Shown here: positions 29,625 through 39,400 of the stretch, piece by piece
Position numbering within the stretch: position 1 is the first letter of the stretch
Layout of the letters: each line of letters opens with the position of its first letter
Assembly (NCBI RefSeq): GCF_009360615.1
Contig: NZ_SPEY01000061.1
Location: 1-58,606, forward strand
DNA length: 58,606 nt
Reading direction: 5' to 3'
Source of the DNA: Comamonas sp.
Lineage (GTDB): Bacteria > Pseudomonadota > Gammaproteobacteria > Burkholderiales > Burkholderiaceae_C
Position numbers and translations under genes: made by a program
Notes under the pieces: model-generated
What the model was told of the DNA's origin: nothing
Seen by the model: only the letters and a program-made list of their open reading frames with translations
Database searches by the model: none

Positions 29625-30340
29625 GCCAGCGCCTTTTTTTTCAACAATGCCTCATACTCGTCTGGAGTACCACAAAAATCGATCTGCTCCGGACTGATTA
29701 CCTCGTACTTGACCACTCCCCCGGCCTCGATCAAACGGTTGTATAACGGCGCAATATAGAACTCACCCTTCACCTGCTCATTGGCTGCGATAGCTTGCTC
29801 AAAAATACTGCAAAACTGTTGTTGACTCTTGAAGTAGTACAGCCCATCGCTGCACAGGTCGGAAATACGGTCCTTCTCCGTCGTGCGAGTCACCGACGCA
29901 TCGAGGCCCGGCTCCACAAACGACCAGTGCTCCCCTTCACCACGGAACACCTCCAGGTAGCCATCGCACTCGGACAGGAACTCTGGCTTGCGATAGTCAT
30001 AGCGAATGGTGTCGATATTGAATACCGTTATCGGAAAGTCATCGCCATGAGACTGCAATGCCAGATATGCTGTTTCTGCTTGTCCCCGCGTATCACGGTC
30101 CAAGCAGAAGATTTCGTAGCTACGGATCCCGAGCTTTTTTACCGCATTTTCAACAAATGACTGAGAAAAATTATCCGGACGAACCACAAAGAGAAAGTGC
30201 TCGCAATCAAAATAATGCTCAAATGAGCGAACCGCCCACTCAAAAAGAGTAATACCATCTAGCTCAAGAGCATACTTCGGAACTTGATACCCAGCTTTAG
30301 AAAATCTACTGCTGAGACCTGCCATAGTAATAATTATCAT
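29621..30340 (-). CDS. Sugar-phosphate-type nucleotidyltransferase
   Basis: 239 residues with the nucleotidyltransferase fold: TMAGLSSRFSKAGYQVPKYALELDG at the N-terminus gives the phosphate-binding loop and lysine, and VFNIDTIRYD carries the metal-binding aspartate. The fold is that of enzymes making NDP-sugars or CDP-polyols; which base and substrate cannot be told. The ATG at 30340 was chosen over a TTG nine bases upstream; neither has a strong ribosome-binding site. First gene of a three-gene overlapping cassette. Confidence 0.85.
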   Translation of the reverse strand: MIIITMAGLSSRFSKAGYQVPKYALELDGITLFEWAVRSFEHYFDCEHFLFVVRPDNFSQSFVENAVKKLGIRSYEIFCLDRDTRGQAETAYLALQSHGDDFPITVFNIDTIRYDYRKPEFLSECDGYLEVFRGEGEHWSFVEPGLDASVTRTTEKDRISDLCSDGLYYFKSQQQFCSIFEQAIAANEQVKGEFYIAPLYNRLIEAGGVVKYEVISPEQIDFCGTPDEYEALLKKKALA

Positions 30341-30357
30341 TATAAACAATCAATTTT

Positions 30358-32379
30358 TTAAGAAAAAACAAAATTTTTTAAACTAGATCTATCAATATAA
30401 AATTTCTCGAAATCCTTTATCAAAAATCCAGTATCAAGGCGGCTATCTTTCTCAATCGCATCTTTGATATCAATCACATTAATTGGAGATTTATTGATAA
30501 AAAGGTCTTTCTTTGGTTTGACAATAGCGACATCCACCCCAAATGCAGCAAGATGATTACCCATTAATATTTCAGCACCAAGATTCGCCCGTCTATCAAT
30601 AATTTTATTGTAAATAAAACTATTTTTAGATGAAATAAGTGGCCATATCGAAGAATAAATCTCCATCGCAGACCTTGAGCCAATAGCAAATCTATCACCA
30701 ATACCTAAGTTAACCAAATAATTAACGTAAGCAATATCCACTCCTTTGGCACAGGACTCAATAATGCTTGAAAGGCCCTCTAGCTCTATCAAATTATCAG
30801 GTCGCATCCTCACTACCACATCATAAGGCCGACCGGAACGTTTCTCCAACTCCTTTACTTGCTCAAAACTGCTCCATATTTTGTAGAACATTTTGGCTTG
30901 ATTGAACGTTCCATGCAAACGCAATCCTGGGAATTTCGATGAACATAAATCCTCAAAAGCACCTGCACTCTCCAGACGAATACTCGCAAAATCGAAACAC
31001 TTCTTTAAGGACTCTTCATCAACGGAATATCCAACCGGCGATATAAGAGCCTCTAAAGTATTTGGTAAAATTCTTCTAAACCCATCACGAGAACGCGCCT
31101 CAAAAGGCAACACATTTGTTAAGTCTCTCCCCAATAGACGCTCGACTGTACTAAATCTCACAGAAGTTAAGGATGCCTGATCCCAGGTGTCTAAATAAAC
31201 ATCTGCATCTACATTTTTTTTAAAAGTTTTAATATTAGATGAAAGATCATCTAAGTTTCCGCGAATTTGGCCAGAGATACATATTGCGACGGATGGCGTG
31301 GGAGAAGGAACGTAAAAATTAAAACTCTTTTTTATTATCTTATCACTACCCATTCCACCTGCAGGTAGTCCTAATTCATCATACAGACCATTAACCCGCT
31401 GGTCCCACGCCCCCCATCTTCTAATAGAGTTAATAGACAGCACTTTTTCTACTTCTTGATCGAGGTCGCCATGCAAACCAAAAGAAATAGAGCTACCAGA
31501 AAGGGCTTGCATCCGCAATGCATGCAATGCTATCTCACGAGATTTACATCCCAAAGCAAGTGATTTAAGGACAATAATTTGCGCTTCATAAAGCTCGCCT
31601 CGATGAAGAGAAGCCTGGATAGCAAGGTCAATAAAACCTGAATCTGTAGGAAATAGATTGTATGCCTCATGCGAAAAGGCAGCCACCCGCCGAGAAGACG
31701 CAGTCTCATAAGGCAAGACACAGGTCAATCGCTCATAAAATCCATGCTGCCTGCTCCCCATCGAATAAGCAGACCATATTGCCCAATCCGCCTCCTCATA
31801 TCGCCCTTCATCTATCCTCTTAAAAATAAAATCTAATTGTTCATCTAAAGACAATAAATTTAGCTCATTAACAATGCGGATTCTCTCAGCCTTCCATGTA
31901 TCCTCAAACGAAACACCTATAAGAGCAAGCCTGCTGAAGTCACCAACCTCACTAAAAAGAGAAATCAGAGTTTGCCTAGTCTTTTCATTTAACTTCGCAT
32001 CTTCAATTATTAAATCACTATAGCTATCAAAAAATCTTACAGCTCGACCTAACTGACACGAGTTTACATATCTAACAAATAGCCTGCTTGCAACTAACGG
32101 ATGAAATCCATTTCTATTCAAATATGCATGAAGAATATCTAAAGAGTCACCATCAAACCCTAATGAATACAAAAGATCATAGGAGTCCAAATATCCTTTC
32201 ACATTAGATGAGTCAAAATCTATTAATCTTAAAGATGCAGAAACTCTCTCAAATACATTTCTCGATTTATCAGCCCATATTGCTAGTACATCACTCCGAT
32301 CAATCTGAGAATATAATAATTTTTGATAATATTCTTTGATGACATCAACTAAAGGATCAGTACGTAAGAATTTTTTCAT
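30358..32379 (-). CDS. Putative capsule glycosyltransferase with helical N-terminal region
   Basis: 673 residues, strikingly AT-rich compared with all neighbours. Residues 1 to about 320 look alpha-helical, with repeat-like segments recalling TPR-type scaffolds. From about 360, VAICISGQIRGNL, DADVYLDTWD and YDVVVRMRPDN match a glycosyltransferase-like domain seen in capsule and O-antigen loci. A strong GGAGGGG precedes the ATG at 32379. The role is probably strain-specific sugar transfer, but donor and acceptor are unknown. Low GC suggests recent acquisition. Confidence 0.72.
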   Translation of the reverse strand: MKKFLRTDPLVDVIKEYYQKLLYSQIDRSDVLAIWADKSRNVFERVSASLRLIDFDSSNVKGYLDSYDLLYSLGFDGDSLDILHAYLNRNGFHPLVASRLFVRYVNSCQLGRAVRFFDSYSDLIIEDAKLNEKTRQTLISLFSEVGDFSRLALIGVSFEDTWKAERIRIVNELNLLSLDEQLDFIFKRIDEGRYEEADWAIWSAYSMGSRQHGFYERLTCVLPYETASSRRVAAFSHEAYNLFPTDSGFIDLAIQASLHRGELYEAQIIVLKSLALGCKSREIALHALRMQALSGSSISFGLHGDLDQEVEKVLSINSIRRWGAWDQRVNGLYDELGLPAGGMGSDKIIKKSFNFYVPSPTPSVAICISGQIRGNLDDLSSNIKTFKKNVDADVYLDTWDQASLTSVRFSTVERLLGRDLTNVLPFEARSRDGFRRILPNTLEALISPVGYSVDEESLKKCFDFASIRLESAGAFEDLCSSKFPGLRLHGTFNQAKMFYKIWSSFEQVKELEKRSGRPYDVVVRMRPDNLIELEGLSSIIESCAKGVDIAYVNYLVNLGIGDRFAIGSRSAMEIYSSIWPLISSKNSFIYNKIIDRRANLGAEILMGNHLAAFGVDVAIVKPKKDLFINKSPINVIDIKDAIEKDSRLDTGFLIKDFEKFYIDRSSLKNFVFS

Positions 32380-32391
32380 ATCCCCTCCACA

Positions 32392-35300
32392 TCATGCAAA
32401 ATAATTTTTACCAACCATTCTTAAAAAAGAATACTTAGAATCATTAAAAAATGCCTGGGGATCTTTAATATATTTCTCTTTCTTTCGACCATTTAGAATT
32501 CTTAAAAATACAATATCCAAATATCGATTTCTTATTGATTTAACAGCAACAGGTTTTTTCTCCGGAACAACAGCTCCACTATTCAAAATTTTCTGAGCAT
32601 TCTTCCAGACGCAATTCAGGGACGCTTGAGTATCATTCGGGAGAATAATTTTCAATCCAGCACCACCATAAGCATCCTCAAAAACTACGCCTTTCATTAT
32701 TTTTATATCTATGGGGTGAGGAGTACTGAAATAGCAATCAAGCACGCGCATAGATTTATTTGGCTCAATATCGATTTTATGCAGCCATAGCCCAAAAACA
32801 GTGCTTGCGACATCAATAAACTCCAACGCACCGGCATGTACCCGTGTCACCACGTTCTCACGTGTTTCTTCCTGCGGGAAACGGTTCATATGAACCGGCT
32901 TTAGTGCACCATTCCAGTCCTTTTCCATCTTGAGAAACGTAGTTTCTGTGTTGGAAAATAGAGTTTCGTACAAAGGAACAAATTTGCAGAATGGATGAAA
33001 GGTATCGTGACGATCAACAAAGTTGGCCAGATACGCCTTGGCAGACAAGCCTTTCTTCTCCACACGCTGTAATGCCTGACGAAAAGTCATCAAGTAATAC
33101 CCTTGAATCGGCTTACGACGGTCCGTCAGTTCGTAAAGCGACTCTTGCATGGTACCTGCATAGCCGATATCGACGATGGCAACGCTTCCATTTCCGAACA
33201 AATTTTCATCTTCCAGGTATTGGAGATAGTTTTCGCGCTCACGCTGGGCAATGGCAAAGATCTTCTGTTTGTGGGCAAGCAGGATTTCCTTGAGCACAGG
33301 GCGATGCTTGGCATTCACACGCGAGTCGAGTGCCAACCCGTGCTGCTTAAGCAAGTCTGTATCCACATCGCTGTCCTTGAGACCAAAGCGTGCATTGAGC
33401 AGATGGCTCATCGATGTCTGCGCATAGTCCACATTCAACAAGTCGATAATGCCGGATTCATCTTTGATCTTGGCCAGATTCACCGCCCGACGAGAGCAGA
33501 GCAGGTAGTGGCTTTTTGGAGCATTGGGGTAATGCTTGGCCAACAGATCGTAGGCCTTCTTCATGATCAGGCCATCACGCGATAGAAAGTACAACCGATC
33601 CATTTTGTCGCGAATAGCTTGCTCCATGATCCATTTGGCATAACCTAACAGGAACATGCCGAAGCCATAGTAACCTAGTCTCCAGGCATCTCCACTGAAC
33701 AAAGTTCCACGGCGGCTCGGCAAATAAGGGTTGTCATGCAATGTATTTCCCACCATCGCAATCAGCATTTGAGCGTCCAAACTATGGCGCTCCTCATCGC
33801 GACTCCAGATGGATTTATAGGAATCGCTCTTCTCGAAGACCTCTGAAGCCTTAACCAAGTGGAAAGGCTTAATACCCCTCTCTTTGGCTTTTATCACATC
33901 AGCTTGAAGATTGTCACCAACATGCAAAATCGACGCAGCTGGAACTCCTAACTCCTTGAGCACATGATCGAACAAGCGACCACTATGTTTTTTCTGCTTT
34001 ACCTGGCTTGAAACAAAAATACGCTCATAGCCTTGATAGCCATTTTTCAGGAGAATTTTCTCTAAAAACTCCTGAGGCAGGTACATGTCGGAAATGACAA
34101 TGACCCGCTTTCCCATGCTGACAGCTTGATTAAATGCAGTTCGGGCACTCTTTCGTTCATAGAGCAGGTCATATTCCAGTTGCATTTCCAATGCCTTGAC
34201 CTGTTCAGCCTCTTCAAAACTACATCCCGTCAAAACCTGGAAATGCTCATAAATTTCATCAATGTGGGTCTCCCCTTCTTCGCGGCCAATGGCCGCTTCG
34301 AAGGCAAGTTTTTCACTCTGCCGACGAACATCCTTGAAATGAAGATCGTTACGACGGATCAGCTTGGCGGCATCTTCCGCCATGAAATCGAACATGTCCG
34401 ACGGACGTTTGAATGGACGAAACAACAAGGTATCGAAAATATCAAACGATATGATGTCGTGCTTGCGAATCTGTGCAGAGAGGTCGGCACAGTGCGTCAG
34501 TGTGTGCGCCCCATTAATTGTTTTTTCGAAACCTGAATGACGTAGATAAGCCTGCTCGCGACGCAAAGCCGTAAAGTCTTGCAAAAACTGGGAATCAGAG
34601 GTCCAAGGGCTGGATTGGGTCGGGCTGGTGAACGCTTCAATCCACGCGGTGAAATGCCCGGGCTTGTCCTTGATCCACTCTGCGGGAAAGTGAGAGCCTA
34701 AGATGTCTCGCTTAATCAGGTCATCCTGGTAAAAACTGATATTTTTTGCCACCTGATGCAAAAAGTCCTCAAGGTGAGCTGCCGTGTTGTACTTGGTGAT
34801 ATGGCTGGCACCCACGGAGAACACCGGCTTGCCCCAGTAAGCCGCTTGGTACCCCACTGAGGAGGATATGGTGTAGACCCCATCCACCAGCGGCAGCAGC
34901 AACTGTGACACTGTCTGGATAGTATTGAACTTCTCGATGTAGACAAAATTGCTGAACTTATTGCGCAAATAGCGGACATTTTCTGCGCTCAGCACAGCGC
35001 TGCGCAAATTGCCAGACCAATAATTAGTTACCAGAACCCCAATATTCGATGGAGTTTTCTGCAGCAAATCCAATACGATGTCGAATTGACTTCTACGTTG
35101 AAGCAGGTAGTCGACCATGAAGTAATGATCGATTTGAAGCGGTAATAGCACCAGTCCTTGGAACTTATGCTTAATTCCGCTGACCAGTGGTTCGACAAGG
35201 TTCAAAGACTGGAAAAAGCTCTTGTCCTGGGAGCGCAGTTGCTCCAACGCCTCGTCCACATGAGGCTGCTTGCCTTCAATGCAAACGGCATCAGAAGCCT

Positions 35301-35781
35301 TATCCAAAAGGCCATTATCAAATTTGACCAGTTCCGGAAAAGGAGATCGTGAGAAGAAGCCGGGCATCTGGTAGATGATCTTCACCCCTGGGAATATCTC
35401 TTCCAAGAAGTACATCGGCGACTCCCAAACAAAGATGATGTCTGGCGAGAAATCACTCGGCAGTTGCGCCTCAATGATTTTGCGCAGACGTTCAACTTCT
35501 CCTTCTTTGTAATTCTTGCTTTGATGGCGCATAGAGCGCTCAAAGGAGTTCTCGCCCTGTGTCCATTCGAAGTGGTCAATTGCAGAAACAGAGTTAAGCT
35601 CTTCCAAATACCCATCCTGCATCGCGCGACTGGCCACAGCCTCGCCAGCAATCAGGTGGGTTTCAGCGCCATTGGAGCGCAGCGCTTTAATCTGATGAAC
35701 AAGTGAGCTACGCAGAGTGGCGAAGCGAAACTCGGGATTTCCCAGCTCGATAGCGGGCTCTAGGATGTACAGGGCTTTCAT
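32392..35781 (-). CDS. Large capsule protein: glycosyltransferase-like N-terminus, HAD domain and COG5610-like C-terminus
   Basis: About 1129 residues from ATG 35781; a GTG eight codons upstream, overlapping the kpsD stop, is an alternative. Residues 1-410 resemble capsule synthesis transferases (VLVTNYWSGNLRSAV, VYTISSSVGYQAAYWGKPVFSVG). From about 435, ISFDIFDTLLFRP, VIVISDMYLP and ILHVGDNLQADV form a complete HAD phosphatase. From about 725, LYFLSRDGLIMKKAY and VAIVDIGYAGTMQ match the conserved C-terminus of predicted HAD-fused capsule proteins (COG5610-like). No exact function is known; it probably makes or modifies the strain-specific polysaccharide. Confidence 0.8.
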   Translation of the reverse strand: MKALYILEPAIELGNPEFRFATLRSSLVHQIKALRSNGAETHLIAGEAVASRAMQDGYLEELNSVSAIDHFEWTQGENSFERSMRHQSKNYKEGEVERLRKIIEAQLPSDFSPDIIFVWESPMYFLEEIFPGVKIIYQMPGFFSRSPFPELVKFDNGLLDKASDAVCIEGKQPHVDEALEQLRSQDKSFFQSLNLVEPLVSGIKHKFQGLVLLPLQIDHYFMVDYLLQRRSQFDIVLDLLQKTPSNIGVLVTNYWSGNLRSAVLSAENVRYLRNKFSNFVYIEKFNTIQTVSQLLLPLVDGVYTISSSVGYQAAYWGKPVFSVGASHITKYNTAAHLEDFLHQVAKNISFYQDDLIKRDILGSHFPAEWIKDKPGHFTAWIEAFTSPTQSSPWTSDSQFLQDFTALRREQAYLRHSGFEKTINGAHTLTHCADLSAQIRKHDIISFDIFDTLLFRPFKRPSDMFDFMAEDAAKLIRRNDLHFKDVRRQSEKLAFEAAIGREEGETHIDEIYEHFQVLTGCSFEEAEQVKALEMQLEYDLLYERKSARTAFNQAVSMGKRVIVISDMYLPQEFLEKILLKNGYQGYERIFVSSQVKQKKHSGRLFDHVLKELGVPAASILHVGDNLQADVIKAKERGIKPFHLVKASEVFEKSDSYKSIWSRDEERHSLDAQMLIAMVGNTLHDNPYLPSRRGTLFSGDAWRLGYYGFGMFLLGYAKWIMEQAIRDKMDRLYFLSRDGLIMKKAYDLLAKHYPNAPKSHYLLCSRRAVNLAKIKDESGIIDLLNVDYAQTSMSHLLNARFGLKDSDVDTDLLKQHGLALDSRVNAKHRPVLKEILLAHKQKIFAIAQRERENYLQYLEDENLFGNGSVAIVDIGYAGTMQESLYELTDRRKPIQGYYLMTFRQALQRVEKKGLSAKAYLANFVDRHDTFHPFCKFVPLYETLFSNTETTFLKMEKDWNGALKPVHMNRFPQEETRENVVTRVHAGALEFIDVASTVFGLWLHKIDIEPNKSMRVLDCYFSTPHPIDIKIMKGVVFEDAYGGAGLKIILPNDTQASLNCVWKNAQKILNSGAVVPEKKPVAVKSIRNRYLDIVFLRILNGRKKEKYIKDPQAFFNDSKYSFLRMVGKNYFA

Positions 35782-35801
35782 AGATTCACAACTCGAAATA
35801 T

Positions 35802-37577
35802 TCACAGACCAAACACAACTTTTGCGCTGATGGCAATCTGGTACATGATCTGAGTCATGTCCTTCCAGAACTGGCGCTTTTTCTCATCAACCCGTGGCAA
35901 TACCAGAATCTGATCACCGGCCTTGATAGAGGCATCAGCAAACAGCTTGCTGGTATCAACCTGCTGGAACGCACCATCGCGATGGGCAACCACTACGCGG
36001 GCGTTGTCTGCGGATTGGGTAAATCCGCCAGCGCGGTCGATATATTCCTTGAGGCTCAAAGAGCCATCAAATGCCACGGCATTGGGAAAAAGAACTTCCC
36101 CGCTGACCAGAACCAGGCCGTCCTTGCGCGGTATGCGAATCACATCGCCGTTTTCCAATAACATATTGTCGCGCTGGGCCGCCTGGGCAATCTGCACCTG
36201 GCCGGTGGGCTCCACCTTCTTGGCGCGTTCCACCCATTGCAAGGTCAGGTTTGCCTCTTCCTGTCTCAAGCGTGCCTCATCGACACTACCGCTGCGAGCG
36301 GTAAGCAAAGCAGTCTCAAGGCTGCGCAGGCTGGTAGCCAGCATTTCCTTCTGCCTATCCTTCACGCTTTGGCGGAACAATTGAATGCTTTCAGGCTCGG
36401 CATCTGCCGAGGTCTGAATGCCCTGCATCAGCGCCCCCAGTCGAGTTCCATACGGCAGCACATATTCCTGTGAATTCATATGCTCGCCTTCGACGCGCAC
36501 GGTAATGGTGCCGGGCTTCTTGTCGGCAGTGAATTCCAGCTCATCACCGTTCTGCAGTACCAGTGCATTGGCCTCCTGCAGCGGGTAGTACTCGGTGTTC
36601 TTCACGGTACCGGTATTGCGCGCAATGCGCACATGGGTGGCCTGGGCCTGTGGCTTGGCCAGTTGCATCAACTGGGCAACGGTTTCAGAGCCCTGGGCAA
36701 ACTCAAAGCGCTTGGCGTTATTCACAAGGCCCGAAACGCGCACCCGATTGGCAATCGGTGGGACAAAAATCACATCGCCATCATTGAGCTGCAGCAGCGG
36801 CAACTGGCCCTTGAGCAGAAAGTCGTAGAGATTGAAGGTGGCTCGTACCGAGCTGCCTCGCTTGACCTGCACGGTCAAGAAACTGCCGCGCTCGGGGTCG
36901 ATACCGCCCGCCTGATCCAGGTAGTTGAGCAGGCTGTCCATGCTGGTGCCGTTGTACAGGCCCGGACGCATGACATTGCCGCCCACAAAGATGCGCACCG
37001 GCTGCGCGGCCGCCAGGCTGGCGTAGCTGTACACATTGGCGCGGAACACGCGGCGCACGGCGGCTTCCACCTGCTGCTGCAGGTTCTTGTTGGCAATGCC
37101 CAGCACCTTGATCGGCCCGACCTGGGGCAGAAAGATATTGCCTTGCGGGTCCACGGCCGCCACGCTGTCAAAGGTAAAGCCGCCCCACAACCGTAAATGA
37201 ATGCGGTCGCCCACCGCCACCAGATAATCCGGGTTGAACTGGGTTGCCCCGGCACGCGCAAAATTGCCGGTAAACAGGTTTGCACCAAAGACATCACTGC
37301 TGAGGTTGGCGGTGTAATCGGCGGTCTGGGGGGCTTGCGGCAGCACGGGGGCCTGCATGGGCACCACAGCGGCAGAGCGACTTGCCGATGCGTCGCCGGA
37401 GGCGGCACCAGAAGGCAGCAAACCCAAGGCCTGATTGATCTGGAAGGGATCAACACTGGATGCCGATGCATCCGCGCTGGAGCCATTTTGGGAAACCTGT
37501 GCCTGGACCGGAACTACACCGGCCAGCAGCACCGCGACTGCCGGGCCGACACAGGTACGCGCGATAAAACGTTGCAT
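35802..37577 (-). CDS. kpsD: Capsule export outer-membrane protein KpsD (OPX family)
   Basis: Forms the periplasmic and outer-membrane passage for capsular polysaccharide. A Sec signal peptide ends near residue 27 (AVLLAGVVPVQAQ). YLVAVGDRIHLRLWGG opens the polysaccharide export domain, followed by several soluble ligand-binding (SLBB) repeats: RIFVGGNVMRPGLY, VRVSGLVNNAKRF and VLVSGEVLFPNAVAF. About 590 residues, as in KpsD. The ATG at 37577 was taken because it starts the signal peptide cleanly. It lies 24 bases after kpsE. Confidence 0.93.
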   Translation of the reverse strand: MQRFIARTCVGPAVAVLLAGVVPVQAQVSQNGSSADASASSVDPFQINQALGLLPSGAASGDASASRSAAVVPMQAPVLPQAPQTADYTANLSSDVFGANLFTGNFARAGATQFNPDYLVAVGDRIHLRLWGGFTFDSVAAVDPQGNIFLPQVGPIKVLGIANKNLQQQVEAAVRRVFRANVYSYASLAAAQPVRIFVGGNVMRPGLYNGTSMDSLLNYLDQAGGIDPERGSFLTVQVKRGSSVRATFNLYDFLLKGQLPLLQLNDGDVIFVPPIANRVRVSGLVNNAKRFEFAQGSETVAQLMQLAKPQAQATHVRIARNTGTVKNTEYYPLQEANALVLQNGDELEFTADKKPGTITVRVEGEHMNSQEYVLPYGTRLGALMQGIQTSADAEPESIQLFRQSVKDRQKEMLATSLRSLETALLTARSGSVDEARLRQEEANLTLQWVERAKKVEPTGQVQIAQAAQRDNMLLENGDVIRIPRKDGLVLVSGEVLFPNAVAFDGSLSLKEYIDRAGGFTQSADNARVVVAHRDGAFQQVDTSKLFADASIKAGDQILVLPRVDEKKRQFWKDMTQIMYQIAISAKVVFGL

Positions 37578-37601
37578 GATAAAACTCGAAAAAATCAAAA
37601 A

Positions 37602-38732
37602 TCAGTCGCGGTGATCGCGCACGATGGACACCAGCAATTGCACCAGGCCGGCCAGCAGCAAGGCCCCCAGAATAAAGGTGGCGATGTTGTAGAGGCGGCG
37701 GGGGCGCAGAGGGTATTCCGGCATCGACGGGCTTTGCAGCACCAGCACCTTCTTCAAGGTGCGCGTTGCCTCCACCCGGCCCTTTTCCAGTGCGACCAGG
37801 GCACTTTTGTAGGCATCCTGCTGGAACTGCGCCTCAAGCTCCAGGCGCTGGTATTCCTCAACGGTCTTGTTCAGCGACTGCCCCTTGGCACTGGTCAACC
37901 GGGCTTTTTCCGTCTTGATCTGCTTTTCCACGGCCTGGATCTGCAAATCGACCTCCACGACCGCAGGTGCCGTCGGGGCCAGATAGCCGAGCAGCGCCGT
38001 CTTGCGCGCGCTGAGTTCGGTCAGTTGCTCATCCAGCTTGTTGACCACACCCGCCAGATTCTCGGCAGCGGACTGAGGGGAGATCAAACCCTTGGCATTC
38101 TGGAAGGCCAAAACACGCTGGCGCGCGTCCAGCGCATGCTCACCGCGCACTTTGACCTGCTTTTCGAGAAAGTTCACCTGCTCCTGGGCCAGTTGGTGGC
38201 CCAGCGTATTCATGTAACGCTCGCCCTCATGCAGCAGTGCGCTGGTGATCTTGCGGGCCATTTCGGCGTCATAGGCCTGGGCCTGGATGACCAGCACACC
38301 CGCGTACTCGTCATATTCCACGCTGATGCGCGAGAGAAAATGCCGGTGAAAGAATTCCAGAGACGCGTCATGGAAGAACATGCGCGACAGCACGTCATGG
38401 TCGTGGCCGCTGTAGTGCTCGCGCAGGTTCAGCTCCTTGTCCAGTTGCAGCAACATGTCGACCGACAGCAACCGATCGCGCAGCAGCATCTGATCGGCAC
38501 GCGAGATTCCATCTCCGCCAGCCAAGAGCGAGCTGAAATCCATGGCCTGCGAAGCTGCCATGTCGGTGCGCTGAATCAGCACGCGAGCCTCTGAGACATA
38601 GCGGTCAGAAGCGATAAATCCCCAATAGATAATCGCCAACACTGATGCGCACAAAGCAATTGCGAGCGCCTTCAAGCGCCATATGGCTTTGCAATAGGCT
38701 TTGAGGCCATCTTTTTTTAAGAAATCGGTCAT
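37602..38732 (-). CDS. kpsE: Capsule export inner-membrane protein KpsE
   Basis: A polysaccharide co-polymerase (PCP-3 type) that links the KpsMT exporter to KpsD across the periplasm. Membrane segments lie at about residues 21-42 and 345-370, with a long coiled-coil-rich periplasmic part between (EKQVKVRGEHALDARQRVLAFQNAKG and similar). The conserved proline-rich motif before the last helix is present (PSMPEYPLRPRRLY). Its ATG overlaps the kpsT stop by four bases. Confidence 0.93.
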   Translation of the reverse strand: MTDFLKKDGLKAYCKAIWRLKALAIALCASVLAIIYWGFIASDRYVSEARVLIQRTDMAASQAMDFSSLLAGGDGISRADQMLLRDRLLSVDMLLQLDKELNLREHYSGHDHDVLSRMFFHDASLEFFHRHFLSRISVEYDEYAGVLVIQAQAYDAEMARKITSALLHEGERYMNTLGHQLAQEQVNFLEKQVKVRGEHALDARQRVLAFQNAKGLISPQSAAENLAGVVNKLDEQLTELSARKTALLGYLAPTAPAVVEVDLQIQAVEKQIKTEKARLTSAKGQSLNKTVEEYQRLELEAQFQQDAYKSALVALEKGRVEATRTLKKVLVLQSPSMPEYPLRPRRLYNIATFILGALLLAGLVQLLVSIVRDHRD

Positions 38733-39400
38733 TTGGAAATACTGTCTTTATAATTCTTCAAGGCGTCTTCGATGCTGTCGAACCAATGGGCCTGGCCTTC
38801 ATGAAGCCAGATTCCGGCCTGGCAAAATTCGCGCAAAGTTCCATCACTGTGCGAAACCATGATAAGTCCCGAGCGATCCGCAATACGCTTGAAAGCGTCA
38901 GACGCTTTTTTTCTGAATGAGGCATCGCCCGCTGACGTGGCTTCATCCGAGATATACACATCAAAATCAAATGCCAGAGAAAGGCCGAACTGCAAGCGGG
39001 ACTTCATGCCCGAAGAATAAGTACGAACGGGCTCATCAAAGGATGAGCCCAATTCGGCAAACTCTTGTATGTAGGCAATCTTTTCGGCCATAGCTTGCGC
39101 CGAATCGAATCCATGCAGACGAGAAACAAACTTGGCATTCTGGCGGCCTGTCAGAGAGCCTTGCAGGCCGCCGCCATAGCCCATAGGCCAGGAAACTCGG
39201 CTACGCCTCTCTACCGTTCCACGTGTTGGTGTATCCACTCCACCAATCAAGTTGAGCAACGTTGACTTTCCGGCGCCATTGCGCCCCACCAAGCCTACGC
39301 TGATATTAGCCGGAATAACAAGATTGACACCTTTTAGTATCCAGCGGCCTGCACCGTGTGGCGTCTGGTAGCGCTTGTGCACCTCACTCACAAGAATCAT
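38729..39400 (-). CDS. kpsT: Capsule ABC exporter ATPase KpsT
   Basis: ATP-binding subunit of the polysaccharide exporter. Walker A is GRNGAGKST (residues 39-47), the signature loop is YSSGMKSRLQFGLSLAF, and Walker B is DVYISDEATSAGD. HSDGTLREFCQAG follows as switch region. 223 residues, matching KpsT. It overlaps kpsM and kpsE by four bases each. Works at the cytoplasmic face. Confidence 0.96.
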   Translation of the reverse strand: MILVSEVHKRYQTPHGAGRWILKGVNLVIPANISVGLVGRNGAGKSTLLNLIGGVDTPTRGTVERRSRVSWPMGYGGGLQGSLTGRQNAKFVSRLHGFDSAQAMAEKIAYIQEFAELGSSFDEPVRTYSSGMKSRLQFGLSLAFDFDVYISDEATSAGDASFRKKASDAFKRIADRSGLIMVSHSDGTLREFCQAGIWLHEGQAHWFDSIEDALKNYKDSISK

